Positions 1-9,295 of a stretch of DNA of 64,000 bases are shown here, piece after piece (position 1 is the stretch's first letter; every line of letters begins with the position of its first letter). A model generated the notes under the pieces. The model ran no database searches. It was not told the DNA's origin and saw only the letters and a list, made by a program, of their open reading frames with translations. Position numbers and translations under genes: made by a program. Origin of the DNA: an uncultured candidate division Zixibacteria bacterium. GTDB lineage: Bacteria > Zixibacteria > MSB-5A5 > GN15 > PGXB01. Where the stretch lies: NCBI GenBank assembly GCA_937925655.1, contig CALAMC010000035.1, forward strand, positions 74,073-138,072, read 5' to 3'.

Positions 1-294
1 ATGAACCGGATGACGGTTCCCGATGAATACCGCCGGAGGTTCGAAGAGGTTTTTGCCACCCGCGCCGGGGCCGTCGACACCCGTCCCGGTTTTATCCGGG
101 CCGAAATACTCCGCCCCCACAAAGGCAACGAATATATCGTTCTGACCCAGTGGGAAAGCGAAGCCGATTTCGAAAGCTGGGTCGGCAGCCCGGAATATAT
201 CGAAGGCCACAAACGGGTCGGGGAGTTTGCCGACGAAAAAGGAAAGAGTTTTTTAACTTCGAGGATTGAAAAATACGATGTCTTCGCCATCTGA
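1..294 (+). CDS. Antibiotic biosynthesis monooxygenase (ABM) domain protein, probably 5'-truncated
   Basis: A 97-residue single-domain protein of the dimeric alpha/beta ABM fold, the fold of IsdG-like haem monooxygenases and many small oxygenases. The visible features are the N-terminal MNRMTVPDEYRRRFEEVF strand-helix, the GFIRAEILRP strand and the 'LTQWESEADFESWVGSPEY' block typical of the family. Members usually begin a few residues before this point (M-F-V-x-M-N-R), so the true start may lie upstream of the window; the ATG at base 1 is simply the first available. The substrate cannot be told. The 3' end overlaps the next small gene. Confidence 0.7.
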   Translation: MNRMTVPDEYRRRFEEVFATRAGAVDTRPGFIRAEILRPHKGNEYIVLTQWESEADFESWVGSPEYIEGHKRVGEFADEKGKSFLTSRIEKYDVFAI

Positions 295-562
295 CGAAAC
301 CTGTGTCGTGACCGCCCCCGAAAAACCGGGGCTTGTAAGGCGCCTGCGGTCGCTCATCAAGCAGTTCAAGCGCGACCTGCGCGAACCGCTCCCCGGACTG
401 GTCGATAAGCCCTTGCCCGGAAGAATCTTGGGTCGCTTCCGCCATTTATTCAAACGTTACGGGTTCAAGCTGGTCGTGGTCATATTCATGTATTATTTGA
501 TTCGGGATACCATACTTTATATCATTATTCCCTATTTCATTGCCCGCCAGTTTATCGGCTGA
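278..562 (+). CDS. Small single-pass membrane protein, unknown function
   Basis: Encodes about 94 residues. The N-terminal two thirds is basic and soluble-looking (LVRRLRSLIKQFKRD...). The C-terminus is one long hydrophobic helix (FKLVVVIFMYYLIRDTILYIIIPYFIA). The start at 278 overlaps the end of the ABM gene by 17 bases, which suggests translational coupling, and a GAGG lies about 13 bases upstream. An in-frame ATG at 266 is an alternative. I recognise no family. Confidence 0.5.
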   Translation: MSSPSDETCVVTAPEKPGLVRRLRSLIKQFKRDLREPLPGLVDKPLPGRILGRFRHLFKRYGFKLVVVIFMYYLIRDTILYIIIPYFIARQFIG

Positions 563-1215
563 TTTTTATCCATCGCTTTAACACCCGCTTATCCCGGGCA
601 ACCTCATTGATTCGCTTTCGGGGTCGTTTTCAGCCTCTTTTTATACCCTTTATATTATTGCAAATTCCGCACGATTTTGATTGACAATCCGGCATAATTT
701 GTTATTTTTTTCACAATTAAATGGAGGTTTTTTTCCGATGCGCGCCGCCCATAATTGGCATGATCGTGCGTCAGACAACGGTTTTTCGTCCTCTACGCCG
801 GGGAATTCCATTGCCCGGGGCTCTTCTTTGAATAATCGTCAACTCCGGCTGAACACGGCCGGTCTGATAAGTATCCCGGTCGGCCTTAATGTTATGCCAT
901 ATTATGTGAATTATTTCACATATATTCAAAGGTTGGCCCGGCGTTTCAGGCATGTTTGTCTGACGAAAATTTCCCGGCGGAAAATCCCCTGTTTCGGACG
1001 AACCGTCCGGCGGGTGCACGTTATGCCCCGGGCCACGATTATCCGGCGTATCGGTCGCATGCTGGCGGGATACCTCTGCCCCGAACCGGTCCGATAACAG
1101 GGCCGGTTTCCGGTTGATCCGATGGATCGAGCGGGGACGCACGCGACTTGTACTGTCGGCCCGGCGCCGTTCGGAAAAAGCCTTAAAGAAGCGATTGCCC
1201 TTGAAAGGAGGCTTT
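563..1215 (+). other. Long leader upstream of the Hdr/Mvh operon
   Basis: About 650 bases without a convincing gene. A TTGACA box lies at 681-686 without a clean -10 partner, and GGAGG at 723-727 precedes an ATG at 738. That ATG opens an arginine-rich frame to 1097 with no recognisable fold or signal. GC-rich inverted segments (for example around 840-960) could fold. It may be an mRNA leader of roughly 500 nt for hdrC. Confidence 0.3.
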
Positions 1216-1848
1216 ATGAAGGAATGGGAAGGTGGGCATAAAGTACAGTATGAGTCGGAGCTCGACCCCCACTTTGCGCTGGAAATTGCGTCCATCCCCG
1301 GAGGCGACAAGCTTTTCAGTTGCATCCAGTGTGGCACCTGCAGCGGCATGTGTCCCTTGAGTCACAACATGGACTTTACTCCCCGGCAGGTTATCGCCAT
1401 GATCCGGGCCGGATTCAAAGACGAAGTCTTGAAAAGCCACACGACCTGGCTGTGCGCCTCATGCTATAACTGCACGGTTGAATGTCCCCGGGAAATTAAA
1501 ATCACCGACATCATGTACGCCGTCAAGCGCATCGCCGTCCGCAAGAAAATTTATCCCAAGCGTTTTCCGACCCCGGTCCTGGCCGGAGAATTTTTCGGCC
1601 TGGTCGAAAACCACGGCCGCAATTCGGAAACGTGGTTGTTGATGCGTCTGTTTTTCAGGACCAACCCCTTGAAAATGTTTAAACAGGCCCGCCTGGGCTG
1701 GCAACTCTGGCGGCGCGGACGATTGAGCCTCAAGGTGGATTCGATCGAACGGACCCACGAACTTAAATCAATCCTGAAAACCATCGAGAAAGAACATATG
1801 ATTGCCCTGCGCAATAATAGCGCCGCCGGGAAGGAGGCGCACGTATGA
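1216..1848 (+). CDS. hdrC: Heterodisulfide reductase subunit C (HdrC)
   Basis: The iron-sulfur electron-transfer subunit of the soluble HdrABC complex, linking the HdrA flavin to HdrB. The 210-residue protein has two CxxCxxCxxxC motifs: C36/C39/C42/C46 (CIQCGTCSGMC) and C80/C83/C86/C90 (CASCYNCTVEC). Each binds a 4Fe-4S cluster. The start at 1216 is chosen for its AAAGGAG at 1204-1210; an earlier in-frame start at 1114 would add a basic, unconserved extension. It is the first gene of the operon and its last codons overlap hdrB in ATGA. Confidence 0.93.
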   Translation: MKEWEGGHKVQYESELDPHFALEIASIPGGDKLFSCIQCGTCSGMCPLSHNMDFTPRQVIAMIRAGFKDEVLKSHTTWLCASCYNCTVECPREIKITDIMYAVKRIAVRKKIYPKRFPTPVLAGEFFGLVENHGRNSETWLLMRLFFRTNPLKMFKQARLGWQLWRRGRLSLKVDSIERTHELKSILKTIEKEHMIALRNNSAAGKEAHV

Positions 1849-2753
1849 AATACCTGTATTATCCCGGTTGTTCGCTTAAGAGCACCGGCCGTGCCTACGA
1901 GGAATCGATGCTGGCCGTGTTCGGGGCGCTGGACATTCCTCTCCCGGAACTGCACGACTGGAACTGTTGCGGGGCCACCGCCTATATGGCCATCAGCGAA
2001 CTGAAAGCCTTCGCTCTGTGCGCCCGCAATTTCTCATTGGCGGCCGAGCAGGCCAAGGGCGACCCCGATGTTTCCCTGGTCGTTCCCTGCGCCGCCTGTT
2101 ATCTGGGGCTAAATAAAGCTTATCGCTATATGCATGAACATCCGGACCTCAAAGGCACCATTGACAAGGCCCTCCAGAGTGCCGGACTGGGACTGGCCGA
2201 CGGCGTCAGGGTGCGCCATCCCCTGGATGTAATCGTCAACGACATCGGCCTCGACAAAATATCTTCAAAAGTTACATCTTCGCTGGCGGGCATGAAAGTG
2301 GCCTGCTACTACGGCTGTCAAATCATCCGACCGTACGCCGATTTCGACGACCAGCAAAACCCAACGACCATGAATCGCATCATGCACGCCCTCGGCGCCA
2401 AAACCCTCGATTGGCCGCTGAAAACGCGTTGTTGCGGCGGATCGCTTACCGGCACCATCGAAGACGTCGGCACCCGTTTGAGCTATATCCTTCTGCGCGA
2501 AGCCAAACTGCGGGGCGCCGATGTCATCGTCACCGCCTGTCCCCTGTGCCAGTTCAACCTCGAATGTTATCAGACAACCATCGGAAGGATGTACCACGAC
2601 CGGGTCGATATCCCCGTCGTCTATTTCACGCAGCTTATGGGCATGGCTATGGGGCTGGACGCCAAAGCGCTGGGTCTGCAACGACTCATATCGCCCCGTC
2701 CGGTTATAAAGGAAGCCGTCCCGGTGCAAGGAGGTCAGCATGTCGGTGCCTGA
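1845..2753 (+). CDS. hdrB: Heterodisulfide reductase subunit B (HdrB)
   Basis: Catalytic disulfide-reducing subunit. Two CCG domains are visible in 302 residues: C9, C41-C42, C82/C85 in the first and C154/C158, C196-C197, C232/C235 in the second. These match the cysteine-rich motif that ligates the two noncubane 4Fe-4S clusters in methanogen HdrB. The start overlaps the hdrC stop and the 3' end overlaps hdrA. The physiological disulfide is unknown; in bacteria it is unlikely to be CoM-S-S-CoB. The four-domain DsrC-like protein at the end of this operon is an obvious candidate partner. Confidence 0.93.
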   Translation: MKYLYYPGCSLKSTGRAYEESMLAVFGALDIPLPELHDWNCCGATAYMAISELKAFALCARNFSLAAEQAKGDPDVSLVVPCAACYLGLNKAYRYMHEHPDLKGTIDKALQSAGLGLADGVRVRHPLDVIVNDIGLDKISSKVTSSLAGMKVACYYGCQIIRPYADFDDQQNPTTMNRIMHALGAKTLDWPLKTRCCGGSLTGTIEDVGTRLSYILLREAKLRGADVIVTACPLCQFNLECYQTTIGRMYHDRVDIPVVYFTQLMGMAMGLDAKALGLQRLISPRPVIKEAVPVQGGQHVGA

Positions 2754-4743
2754 AAATAGAACCAACGGAACCCCCAAAATCGGCGTTTACATCTGTCATT
2801 GTGGTATCAATATCGCCAACAAGGTGAATATCAAGGAAACCGTCGATTTCGCCGCCAAACTGCCCTATGTTACCGTCGCCAAAGAGTACAAATTCATGTG
2901 CTCCGACCCCGGTCAGGAACTGATTCAGCAGGATATCCGCGCCGGCTTGATCGACCGGGTGGTGGTGGCATCGTGTTCGCCGTTGATGCACGAGGCTACC
3001 TTCCGCAATGCCACCGGCGAGGGCGGTGCCAATCCCTTCATGTTTCAGATGGCCAATATTCGCGAGCATGTCAGCTGGGTAACGTTCGATAAAGATGCCG
3101 CCACGGTCAAGGCCAAGGCCCTGATCGCCGCCGCCGTGCACCGTGTCAGTCTGCACCGGCCGCTGGAACAAACCCGCGTTCCGGTGCATCCCGACGTTCT
3201 CGTCGTGGGCGGCGGGATCGCCGGGATTCATGCTTCGCTGACTCTGGCCAACGCCGGCAAAAAAGTCTATCTCGTGGAGCGCGAACCCACCATCGGCGGC
3301 CACATGGCCAAATTTGACAAAACCTTTCCGACCCTCGACTGCTCCGCATGCATCCTGACGCCCAAAATGTCCGCGGTGCGTGCTCACCCCAATATCACCC
3401 TGTGGACTTATTCGGAAGTGGTCGGGGTCGAGGGTTTTGTCGGTAATTTTAAAGTCAAGGTCCGGCGCAAACCGCGCTATGTCGATGAAGACCTGTGTGT
3501 CGGTTGCCTGGAATGCATCGAAGCCTGCATTTTCAAAAAGGGCAAGTTCCCCGACGAATTCAACCAGGGTTTGAGCCAGCGCAAGCCGATTTATATACCT
3601 TTCCCGCAGGCGACCCCGCTGGTGGCGGTCATCGACCCCGAAACCTGCGCCCATTTTAAAACCGGCAAGTGCAAAAAGCCGTGCGCCGACGCCTGTCAAC
3701 CGGGGGCCGTCAAGTTCGACCAGACCGAGGAAATTAAAGAAGTCGCCGTCGGCTCGGTAATACTGGCCACCGGTTTCAAGGCTTTCGATGCCGCCCGCGT
3801 CGGCCGCTACGGTTATGGAAAGTATCCCAACATATACACCAGCCTTGAAATCGAACGGCTGGTCAACGCCGCCGGTCCGACCGGGGGCGAATTGAAAATG
3901 GCCGACGGCAGAAAACCCAAATCGGTCGGCATCGTGCACTGCGTCGGCAGCCGCGACAATAATACCAACGCCTATTGTTCGCGGGTGTGTTGCATGTATT
4001 CGCTGAAGCTGGCCCACCTGATCAAAGAACGCACCGAGGCCGAAGTGTATAATTTTTATATCGATATGCGGACTCCCGGCAAAGGGTACGAGGAGTTCTA
4101 TGAGCGCCTTTTGAAAGAAAACGTCCATTTCATTCGCGGCCGGGTAGCCGAAATCAACGACTGGGCCATGATCGATGAGGAAAAGGGCCACCTGATCATC
4201 CGCGTCGAAGACACGCTGATCGGGCGGGTGCGCCGGGTTCCGGTTGACATGGTCGTCCTGTCGGTCGGTCTGGAAGCCCAACCGGACGCCGATGCCGTCC
4301 GCCGCCTGTTTAATATCAGTTGCAGCCATGAAGGATGGTTTTTGGAGCGCCATCCCAAGCTGGCGCCGGTATCGACTTTTACCGAGGGCATTTTCCTGGC
4401 CGGGGCCTGTCAGGGACCGAAAGATATTCCCGACTGTGTCGCCCAGGCCGGGGCCGCCGCCGCCGAAGCCCTGGCGCTGATAGACAAGGGCAGCGTCGAA
4501 CTGGAACCGAACACCGCCTTTGTTAATGAAGAAGTCTGCGCCGGTTGTCATACCTGCCTTAACGTCTGCCCCTACGGGGCCATCAGTTATATCAAAGAAA
4601 TCAATAAGGCCCGGGTCAACGGAGCATTGTGCAAGGGATGCGGCACCTGTGTCGCGGCCTGCCCGTCGGGAGCTCTCCAGCAAAACCTGTTCACCGACGA
4701 GCAAATCATGAATGAAATCAAAGGAGTCATGAACCATGTCTGA
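2740..4743 (+). CDS. hdrA: Heterodisulfide reductase subunit A (HdrA), bifurcating flavoprotein
   Basis: The 667-residue FAD subunit where electron bifurcation occurs in HdrABC-MvhADG complexes. Visible features, in order: an N-terminal cysteine-containing domain, the FAD-binding GGGIAG at about residues 157-162, a central ferredoxin-like CVGCLECIEAC, a thioredoxin-reductase-like FAD/NAD region, and a C-terminal pair of 4Fe-4S motifs (CAGCHTC and CKGCGTC). Cysteine, not a TGA codon, is present at the positions where some methanogens use selenocysteine. An SD (GGAGG) precedes the ATG inside hdrB. It is followed by mvhD with an 8-base overlap. Confidence 0.95.
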   Translation: MSVPENRTNGTPKIGVYICHCGINIANKVNIKETVDFAAKLPYVTVAKEYKFMCSDPGQELIQQDIRAGLIDRVVVASCSPLMHEATFRNATGEGGANPFMFQMANIREHVSWVTFDKDAATVKAKALIAAAVHRVSLHRPLEQTRVPVHPDVLVVGGGIAGIHASLTLANAGKKVYLVEREPTIGGHMAKFDKTFPTLDCSACILTPKMSAVRAHPNITLWTYSEVVGVEGFVGNFKVKVRRKPRYVDEDLCVGCLECIEACIFKKGKFPDEFNQGLSQRKPIYIPFPQATPLVAVIDPETCAHFKTGKCKKPCADACQPGAVKFDQTEEIKEVAVGSVILATGFKAFDAARVGRYGYGKYPNIYTSLEIERLVNAAGPTGGELKMADGRKPKSVGIVHCVGSRDNNTNAYCSRVCCMYSLKLAHLIKERTEAEVYNFYIDMRTPGKGYEEFYERLLKENVHFIRGRVAEINDWAMIDEEKGHLIIRVEDTLIGRVRRVPVDMVVLSVGLEAQPDADAVRRLFNISCSHEGWFLERHPKLAPVSTFTEGIFLAGACQGPKDIPDCVAQAGAAAAEALALIDKGSVELEPNTAFVNEEVCAGCHTCLNVCPYGAISYIKEINKARVNGALCKGCGTCVAACPSGALQQNLFTDEQIMNEIKGVMNHV

Positions 4744-5242
4744 TACAGCCCATAAGACCGATGGCTTTCAGCCCCGGATAGTTGCCTTTTTCTGCAACTG
4801 GTGCACCTATACGGCGGCCGATCTGGCGGGCACCGCACGCATGACTTATGCGCCTAACGTCCGAGTCGTGCGGGTCATGTGCTCCGGACGGTTGGATCCG
4901 CAGTTTATTATGGAGGCGTTTCGCAATGGGGCCGACGGGGTCCTGATCGGTGGTTGTCACCCCGGCGATTGCCATTATCAGGCCGGAAATTACAAAGCCC
5001 TGCGGCGCTACATTCTGCTCAAACGCGTTATGAAAGAAATGGGCATCGAAGAAGGGCGCTTCCGCCTCGAATGGATCGCCGCCTCCGAAGGCGATAAAGT
5101 CCAGCGGGTAATTAACGAAATGACTGAAACCATTCGCAAACTCGGACCGCTTCATCTCGAGCCGGTGAATATACCTGCTACGGCCCATGTCCAAGTCGGG
5201 ACGGATAAAGCCGCCGTTGCCGCCCGGGGAGGTGTCTCATGA
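4736..5242 (+). CDS. mvhD: F420-non-reducing hydrogenase iron-sulfur subunit D (MvhD)
   Basis: A small 2Fe-2S protein that wires the MvhAG hydrogenase to HdrA. The 168-residue product has the family signatures FFCNWCTY near the N-terminus, RVMCSGR, and GGCHPGDCHY. The start overlaps the hdrA stop and its stop overlaps the mvhG start in ATGA, so translation of the complex appears coupled. Confidence 0.94.
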   Translation: MSDTAHKTDGFQPRIVAFFCNWCTYTAADLAGTARMTYAPNVRVVRVMCSGRLDPQFIMEAFRNGADGVLIGGCHPGDCHYQAGNYKALRRYILLKRVMKEMGIEEGRFRLEWIAASEGDKVQRVINEMTETIRKLGPLHLEPVNIPATAHVQVGTDKAAVAARGGVS

Positions 5243-6234
5243 GCAAGCCCAAAGTCGCCTTTTACTGGTGTGCTTCCTGCGGTGGATGCGAAGAAGCCGT
5301 CGTCGATTTAAACGAGGATATTCTGGGGGTCGTCCAGGCCGTCGATATCGTTTTCTGGCCGGTCGCCCTCGATTTCAAGCGACAGGACGTCGAGGCTATG
5401 GATGATGGTTCCATCACCGTCAGTTTCATTAATGGTGCTATTCGAAGCTCCGAGCAGTACGAAATGGTGGAACTGCTCCGGCGCAAATCGAAAATCGTCA
5501 TCGCCTTTGGCAGTTGTGCCCATCTCGGCGGGATTCCCGGTCTGGCCAATACCTTCGACCGCGCCGCCATGCTCAAGGAAGCCTATCTTGAATCGCCCAG
5601 TGTCACCAGCGGCAACACTACTATCCCGCAGACGGAAATAACCGTCCCCGAAGGCAAGCTGACCCTGCCGGAACTCTGGGATACGGTCAAGTCGCTCGAC
5701 CAGACGATAAAGGTTGATTATTATTTGCCCGGTTGTCCGCCGCCCGCCAATCTAATAAAAGAAGCGGTTACGACTATTCTCGAAGGACGCCTGCCGGAGC
5801 CGGGTACGATTCTGGCCCCCGACATCGCCCTGTGCGAGGATTGTCCGCGCCGTGAAACGAAGCCGGACAAACTGATCATCGAACAATTCAAACGGCCCAG
5901 CCAGTACATCATCGATCCCGACCAATGCATCCTGGCCCAGGGCTTTTTGTGTCTCGGATCGGTGACTCGAAAAGGGTGCGGGGCCGTCTGCATCGAAGGC
6001 AATATGCCGTGCACCGGCTGTATGGGGCCGACCAGCCGCGTCAAGGATTTCGGTGCCAAAGCCATGTCGGCGATAGCCTCGTTGATCGACGCCGACGACG
6101 AAGAAAAAATCACCAAAATCATCGACGGCATGGCCGACCCGGTCGGCACTTTCTATCGCTACAGCCTGCCGGCGTCAATCATTCATCGCAGTTATCAAAA
6201 ACCGGACGGGGGAGGTGCCCACAATGGAGCGTAA
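5239..6234 (+). CDS. mvhG: NiFe hydrogenase small subunit, group 3c-like (MvhG)
   Basis: Electron-transfer subunit of the cytoplasmic NiFe hydrogenase. The N-terminal CASCGGCEE is the proximal-cluster motif of small subunits. Further cysteines (LPGCPPP; CEDCPRR; CILAQGFLCLG; CIEGNMPCTGCMGP) ligate the remaining clusters. There is no Tat signal, in keeping with a cytoplasmic enzyme. 331 residues, as usual for MvhG. The stop overlaps the mvhA start by 11 bases. Confidence 0.94.
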   Translation: MSKPKVAFYWCASCGGCEEAVVDLNEDILGVVQAVDIVFWPVALDFKRQDVEAMDDGSITVSFINGAIRSSEQYEMVELLRRKSKIVIAFGSCAHLGGIPGLANTFDRAAMLKEAYLESPSVTSGNTTIPQTEITVPEGKLTLPELWDTVKSLDQTIKVDYYLPGCPPPANLIKEAVTTILEGRLPEPGTILAPDIALCEDCPRRETKPDKLIIEQFKRPSQYIIDPDQCILAQGFLCLGSVTRKGCGAVCIEGNMPCTGCMGPTSRVKDFGAKAMSAIASLIDADDEEKITKIIDGMADPVGTFYRYSLPASIIHRSYQKPDGGGAHNGA

Positions 6235-7684
6235 AATAACCATCGACCCGATTACCCGGCTCGAGGGTCACGGTAAAATAGAAATACTTCTCAACGACCA
6301 GGGCGACGTCGATCGGGCCTATCTTCAAATCCCCGAACTGCGGGGTTTTGAACGATTCGCCATCGGCCGTCCCGCCGAGGATATGCCGCAGATAACCTCG
6401 CGCATCTGCGGTGTCTGTCCCACTGCGCATCATATGGCCGGAACTAAAACTCTTGATGATCTCTACCATGTCACGCCGCCCCCGGCGGCACTCAAAGTCC
6501 GCGAACTGGCCTACACGATCTTTTTCATAGAAGACCATGCCCTGCATTTCTTCTTTCTGGCCGGGCCGGATTTCGTGGTCGGTCCCAAGGCCGGCAAGGC
6601 CGAACGCAATATTCTCGGTTTGATCGGCAAAGTCGGGCAGGAGGCGGGGCTGAAAGTCATCGGCATGCGCCGCAAACTGCGGGAATTGATGATTCAAATT
6701 ATGGGCAAGGCCGCTCATCCCGTGTTCGGCCTGCCCGGCGGTATTTCCAAGCCCATTAAACCGGACGCCAAAGCCCGGATTGCGGCGGTCGCCGCCGAGG
6801 CCGTTGAATTCGCCCAATTCGGACTGAAAGTCTTTGAGGACGTCGTTCTGTCCAATAAGGATTATATGAATTACATCACGTCCGAGATGTATACCCACCG
6901 CACGTACTACATGGGTATGGTGGATAAAGACAACAAGGTCAATTTTTATGACGGCCTGATGCGGGTGGTCGATCCCGACGGCAAAGAATATTCGAAATTC
7001 GCGGGCCGAGATTACCTGGCCAACGTCGTCGAGCACGTCGAGCCGTGGAGCTATATCAAGTTTCCGTACCTCAAACAGATCGGCTGGGCGGGATTCAAAG
7101 ATGGCGCCGACAGCGGCATTTTCGCCGTGGCGCCATTGGCCCGTCTGAATGCCGCCTCCGGTATGGCGACGCCTTTGGCGCAGGTTGAATACGATAAATT
7201 CATGACGACCTGCGGGCGCCCGGTCCATTTCACCCTGGCCAACAACTGGGCTCGTTTGATCGAATTGCTTTATGCCGCCGAGCGAATGCAGGAGCTGGCC
7301 AATGACCCGCAAACGTACGACCCGGAAGTCCGCACCATTCCGAAAGAAACGCCTACCGAAGGTGTCGGCATTGTTGAAGCCCCGCGCGGCACGCTCATTC
7401 ATCATTATCAAACCGACGACAAGGGCATCATTACCAAGGCCAACCTGATCGTGGCGACCCAGAATAACGCCGCCCGGATTGCTCTTTCGGTCGACAAAGC
7501 CGCCCGCGGACTGATTTCCAAAGGCCAGGTAGACGACGGCATTCTCAACATGGTGGAAATGGCCTTTCGGGCGTATGACCCCTGTCACGGCTGCGGGACG
7601 CACGCCCTGCCCGGGAAGATGCCCCTTATGATTCATGTTTATGACAGCCGCCACGAGCTGCTGCGGGAGATTGTGAGAGATTAG
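6224..7684 (+). CDS. mvhA: NiFe hydrogenase large subunit, group 3c-like (MvhA)
   Basis: Catalytic subunit that splits H2 at a NiFe(CN)2CO centre. The N-terminal RICGVC (C62, C65) and C-terminal DPCHGC (C454, C457) motifs supply the four metal-binding cysteines. The DPCxxCxTH context predicts cleavage after about His460, removing a C-terminal peptide of roughly 26 residues. That fits with the protease gene immediately downstream. ATG 6224 is preferred because GGGAGGTG lies 8 bases upstream; GTG 6215 in the same frame is the alternative. 486 residues. Confidence 0.95.
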   Translation: MERKITIDPITRLEGHGKIEILLNDQGDVDRAYLQIPELRGFERFAIGRPAEDMPQITSRICGVCPTAHHMAGTKTLDDLYHVTPPPAALKVRELAYTIFFIEDHALHFFFLAGPDFVVGPKAGKAERNILGLIGKVGQEAGLKVIGMRRKLRELMIQIMGKAAHPVFGLPGGISKPIKPDAKARIAAVAAEAVEFAQFGLKVFEDVVLSNKDYMNYITSEMYTHRTYYMGMVDKDNKVNFYDGLMRVVDPDGKEYSKFAGRDYLANVVEHVEPWSYIKFPYLKQIGWAGFKDGADSGIFAVAPLARLNAASGMATPLAQVEYDKFMTTCGRPVHFTLANNWARLIELLYAAERMQELANDPQTYDPEVRTIPKETPTEGVGIVEAPRGTLIHHYQTDDKGIITKANLIVATQNNAARIALSVDKAARGLISKGQVDDGILNMVEMAFRAYDPCHGCGTHALPGKMPLMIHVYDSRHELLREIVRD

Positions 7685-7690
7685 AACTTC

Positions 7691-8185
7691 ATGAAACCGC
7701 TGGTTTTAGGATTGGGCAACGACCTGATGGGCGATGATGCCGTCGGCATTGTTGCCGCCCGCCGCTTGGAAAAAGATATGTCGAATATGGCTGACATTAG
7801 GGTCAGCAATGAATACGGCGTCGCATTACTGGATTACTTCATCGGTTATGAATCAGCGCTGGTAATCGACGCCGTTACCCTTGACACGCGCTCGGCCGGA
7901 GAGCTGATAGAACTTGACTTCGACGACCTTCGGCCGGTGCGCGGCATTTCTCCCCATTATGCCGGTTTGCCCGATCTCAAAGCGCTGGCGCAATCGCTCG
8001 GTCTGGCCTTTCCCGACCGGGTGCGGGTGCTGGCCGTGCAAATAGACCGGCCCAAAACGGTCAGCGCCGTTATGTCTCCAACCGTAGAAAAATCCGTGGA
8101 TTTGCTTGTCGAAACGGCTAAAGCATGTATAATACAATGGACCGATGAATCGAACGATCACAGCGTTGCCGGAAAGGCCGTTTAA
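7691..8185 (+). CDS. Hydrogenase maturation endopeptidase (HyaD/HycI type)
   Basis: Nickel-dependent protease that trims the C-terminus of the large subunit after metal insertion. The diagnostic N-terminal GLGNDLMGDDAVG motif is present, with the acidic metal-binding residues of the family (Asp in GNDLMGDD; VIDAV strand). 164 residues. It lies 6 bases after mvhA and 3 bases before hypA, so it probably serves this hydrogenase. Confidence 0.9.
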   Translation: MKPLVLGLGNDLMGDDAVGIVAARRLEKDMSNMADIRVSNEYGVALLDYFIGYESALVIDAVTLDTRSAGELIELDFDDLRPVRGISPHYAGLPDLKALAQSLGLAFPDRVRVLAVQIDRPKTVSAVMSPTVEKSVDLLVETAKACIIQWTDESNDHSVAGKAV

Positions 8186-8188
8186 CCG

Positions 8189-8569
8189 ATGCATGAACTT
8201 CGCATTGCCACAGAAATTATCGAGACGGTTCAGGCCGAAATGAATCGACGCCGTCTCGAACGAATCGGCGAAATTGGAATGGCCATCGGGGCTTTGTCCG
8301 GGGTTGACCCCGAGGCCTTAAGCTTCGCTTTCGAAGCTTCGGTAACCGGGACCAGCCTGGAAAACTCCCGCTTGAATATAGATTTCATCCCGGTTGAAGG
8401 ACATTGCCTGGAGTGTCATAATGAGTTTTCCGTGAATGAACTATGCTTTGTATGTCCAAAGTGCGGTTCCGGCAATCTCGATATCATACGCGGTCAGGAA
8501 TTGAATATTATCTGGTTGAAAACCGACGACCGCAATGACAGCGCAAAAGGAGATAATCATGGCAGGTGA
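8189..8569 (+). CDS. hypA: Hydrogenase nickel incorporation protein HypA
   Basis: Nickel metallochaperone that works with HypB to load Ni into the large subunit. It begins MHE, where His2 is the nickel ligand, and carries a zinc-binding pair CLEC and CPKC in a C-terminal knuckle. 126 residues. The last 11 bases overlap hypB. The other maturation genes (hypC, D, E, F) are not in this window. Confidence 0.92.
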   Translation: MHELRIATEIIETVQAEMNRRRLERIGEIGMAIGALSGVDPEALSFAFEASVTGTSLENSRLNIDFIPVEGHCLECHNEFSVNELCFVCPKCGSGNLDIIRGQELNIIWLKTDDRNDSAKGDNHGR

Positions 8570-9251
8570 AAAGATACCTTTTGAGAAAAAAGTCCTTTCC
8601 GAAAACGACCGTCTGGCCTCGGACATCAGGGCCCGCCTCGACGACCACGGCGTGATGGCCTTAAATCTGGTCAGTTCGCCGGGGTCGGGAAAAACTAGTT
8701 TGCTGGAAAAAACGCTGGGCGCGCTGTCCGGTCGACTCAAAATGGCGCTCGTGGCCGGCGACGTGCAAACCCGAAACGACGCCGAACGACTGGAAAAGGC
8801 CGGCGGCAAAATCGTCCGGCCGATTATCACCGGTGGAGCCTGCCATCTCGACGCCCGCATGGTCGGAGCCGCCATCGCCGATATCGACCTGCGCAACCTC
8901 GACGTTCTCTTCGTCGAAAACGTCGGCAACCTTGTCTGTCCCTCAAGCTATGACCTCGGCGAAGACATGAAAATCGTCCTGATCAGCACGACCGAGGGCG
9001 ACGACAAGCCGCTCAAATACCCGTCCATGTTTCGCCGCTCGTCGGTCATGATTATCAACAAAATCGACCTGCTAGGCCATTCCGACTTCAGCCTCGAACA
9101 TGTCCGCGCCAACGCCTTGAAAATAAATCCGGCTCTGGAAATATTTGAGCTTTCCTGCCGCACCGGAATCGGCCTGGAAACATGGTTCGACTGGCTGATT
9201 CGAGCGGTCGCGCGGAAAAAAGGAAAAGATTTGACAAAGGCCTCTTCATGA
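8559..9251 (+). CDS. hypB: Hydrogenase nickel incorporation GTPase HypB
   Basis: A G3E-family GTPase that drives nickel delivery. The P-loop SPGSGKTS is at about residues 40-47. The metal-binding GGACHLDA, the switch region (VENVGNLVCP) and NKIDLL (guanine specificity) are all intact. The start at 8559 is chosen because AAAGGAG is at 8545-8551; a start at 8535 in the same frame lacks an SD. No histidine-rich nickel-storage tail is present. Confidence 0.93.
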   Translation: MAGEKIPFEKKVLSENDRLASDIRARLDDHGVMALNLVSSPGSGKTSLLEKTLGALSGRLKMALVAGDVQTRNDAERLEKAGGKIVRPIITGGACHLDARMVGAAIADIDLRNLDVLFVENVGNLVCPSSYDLGEDMKIVLISTTEGDDKPLKYPSMFRRSSVMIINKIDLLGHSDFSLEHVRANALKINPALEIFELSCRTGIGLETWFDWLIRAVARKKGKDLTKASS

Positions 9252-9295
9252 CTGATTTTGTGGTACAGGCTTGTTTTTGAAAAGGGGTGATGACA

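Noticed and set aside
738..1097. 120-codon frame with a GGAGG upstream
   Set aside because: Arginine-rich, without fold, signal or homology that I can see; kept only as part of the leader observation.
2704..4737. 677-codon open frame on the minus strand
   Set aside because: Exact antisense of hdrA with no recognisable domain; it results from GC-rich codon usage in hdrA.
6179..7654. 491-codon open frame on the minus strand
   Set aside because: Antisense shadow of mvhA; the plus strand is unambiguous.
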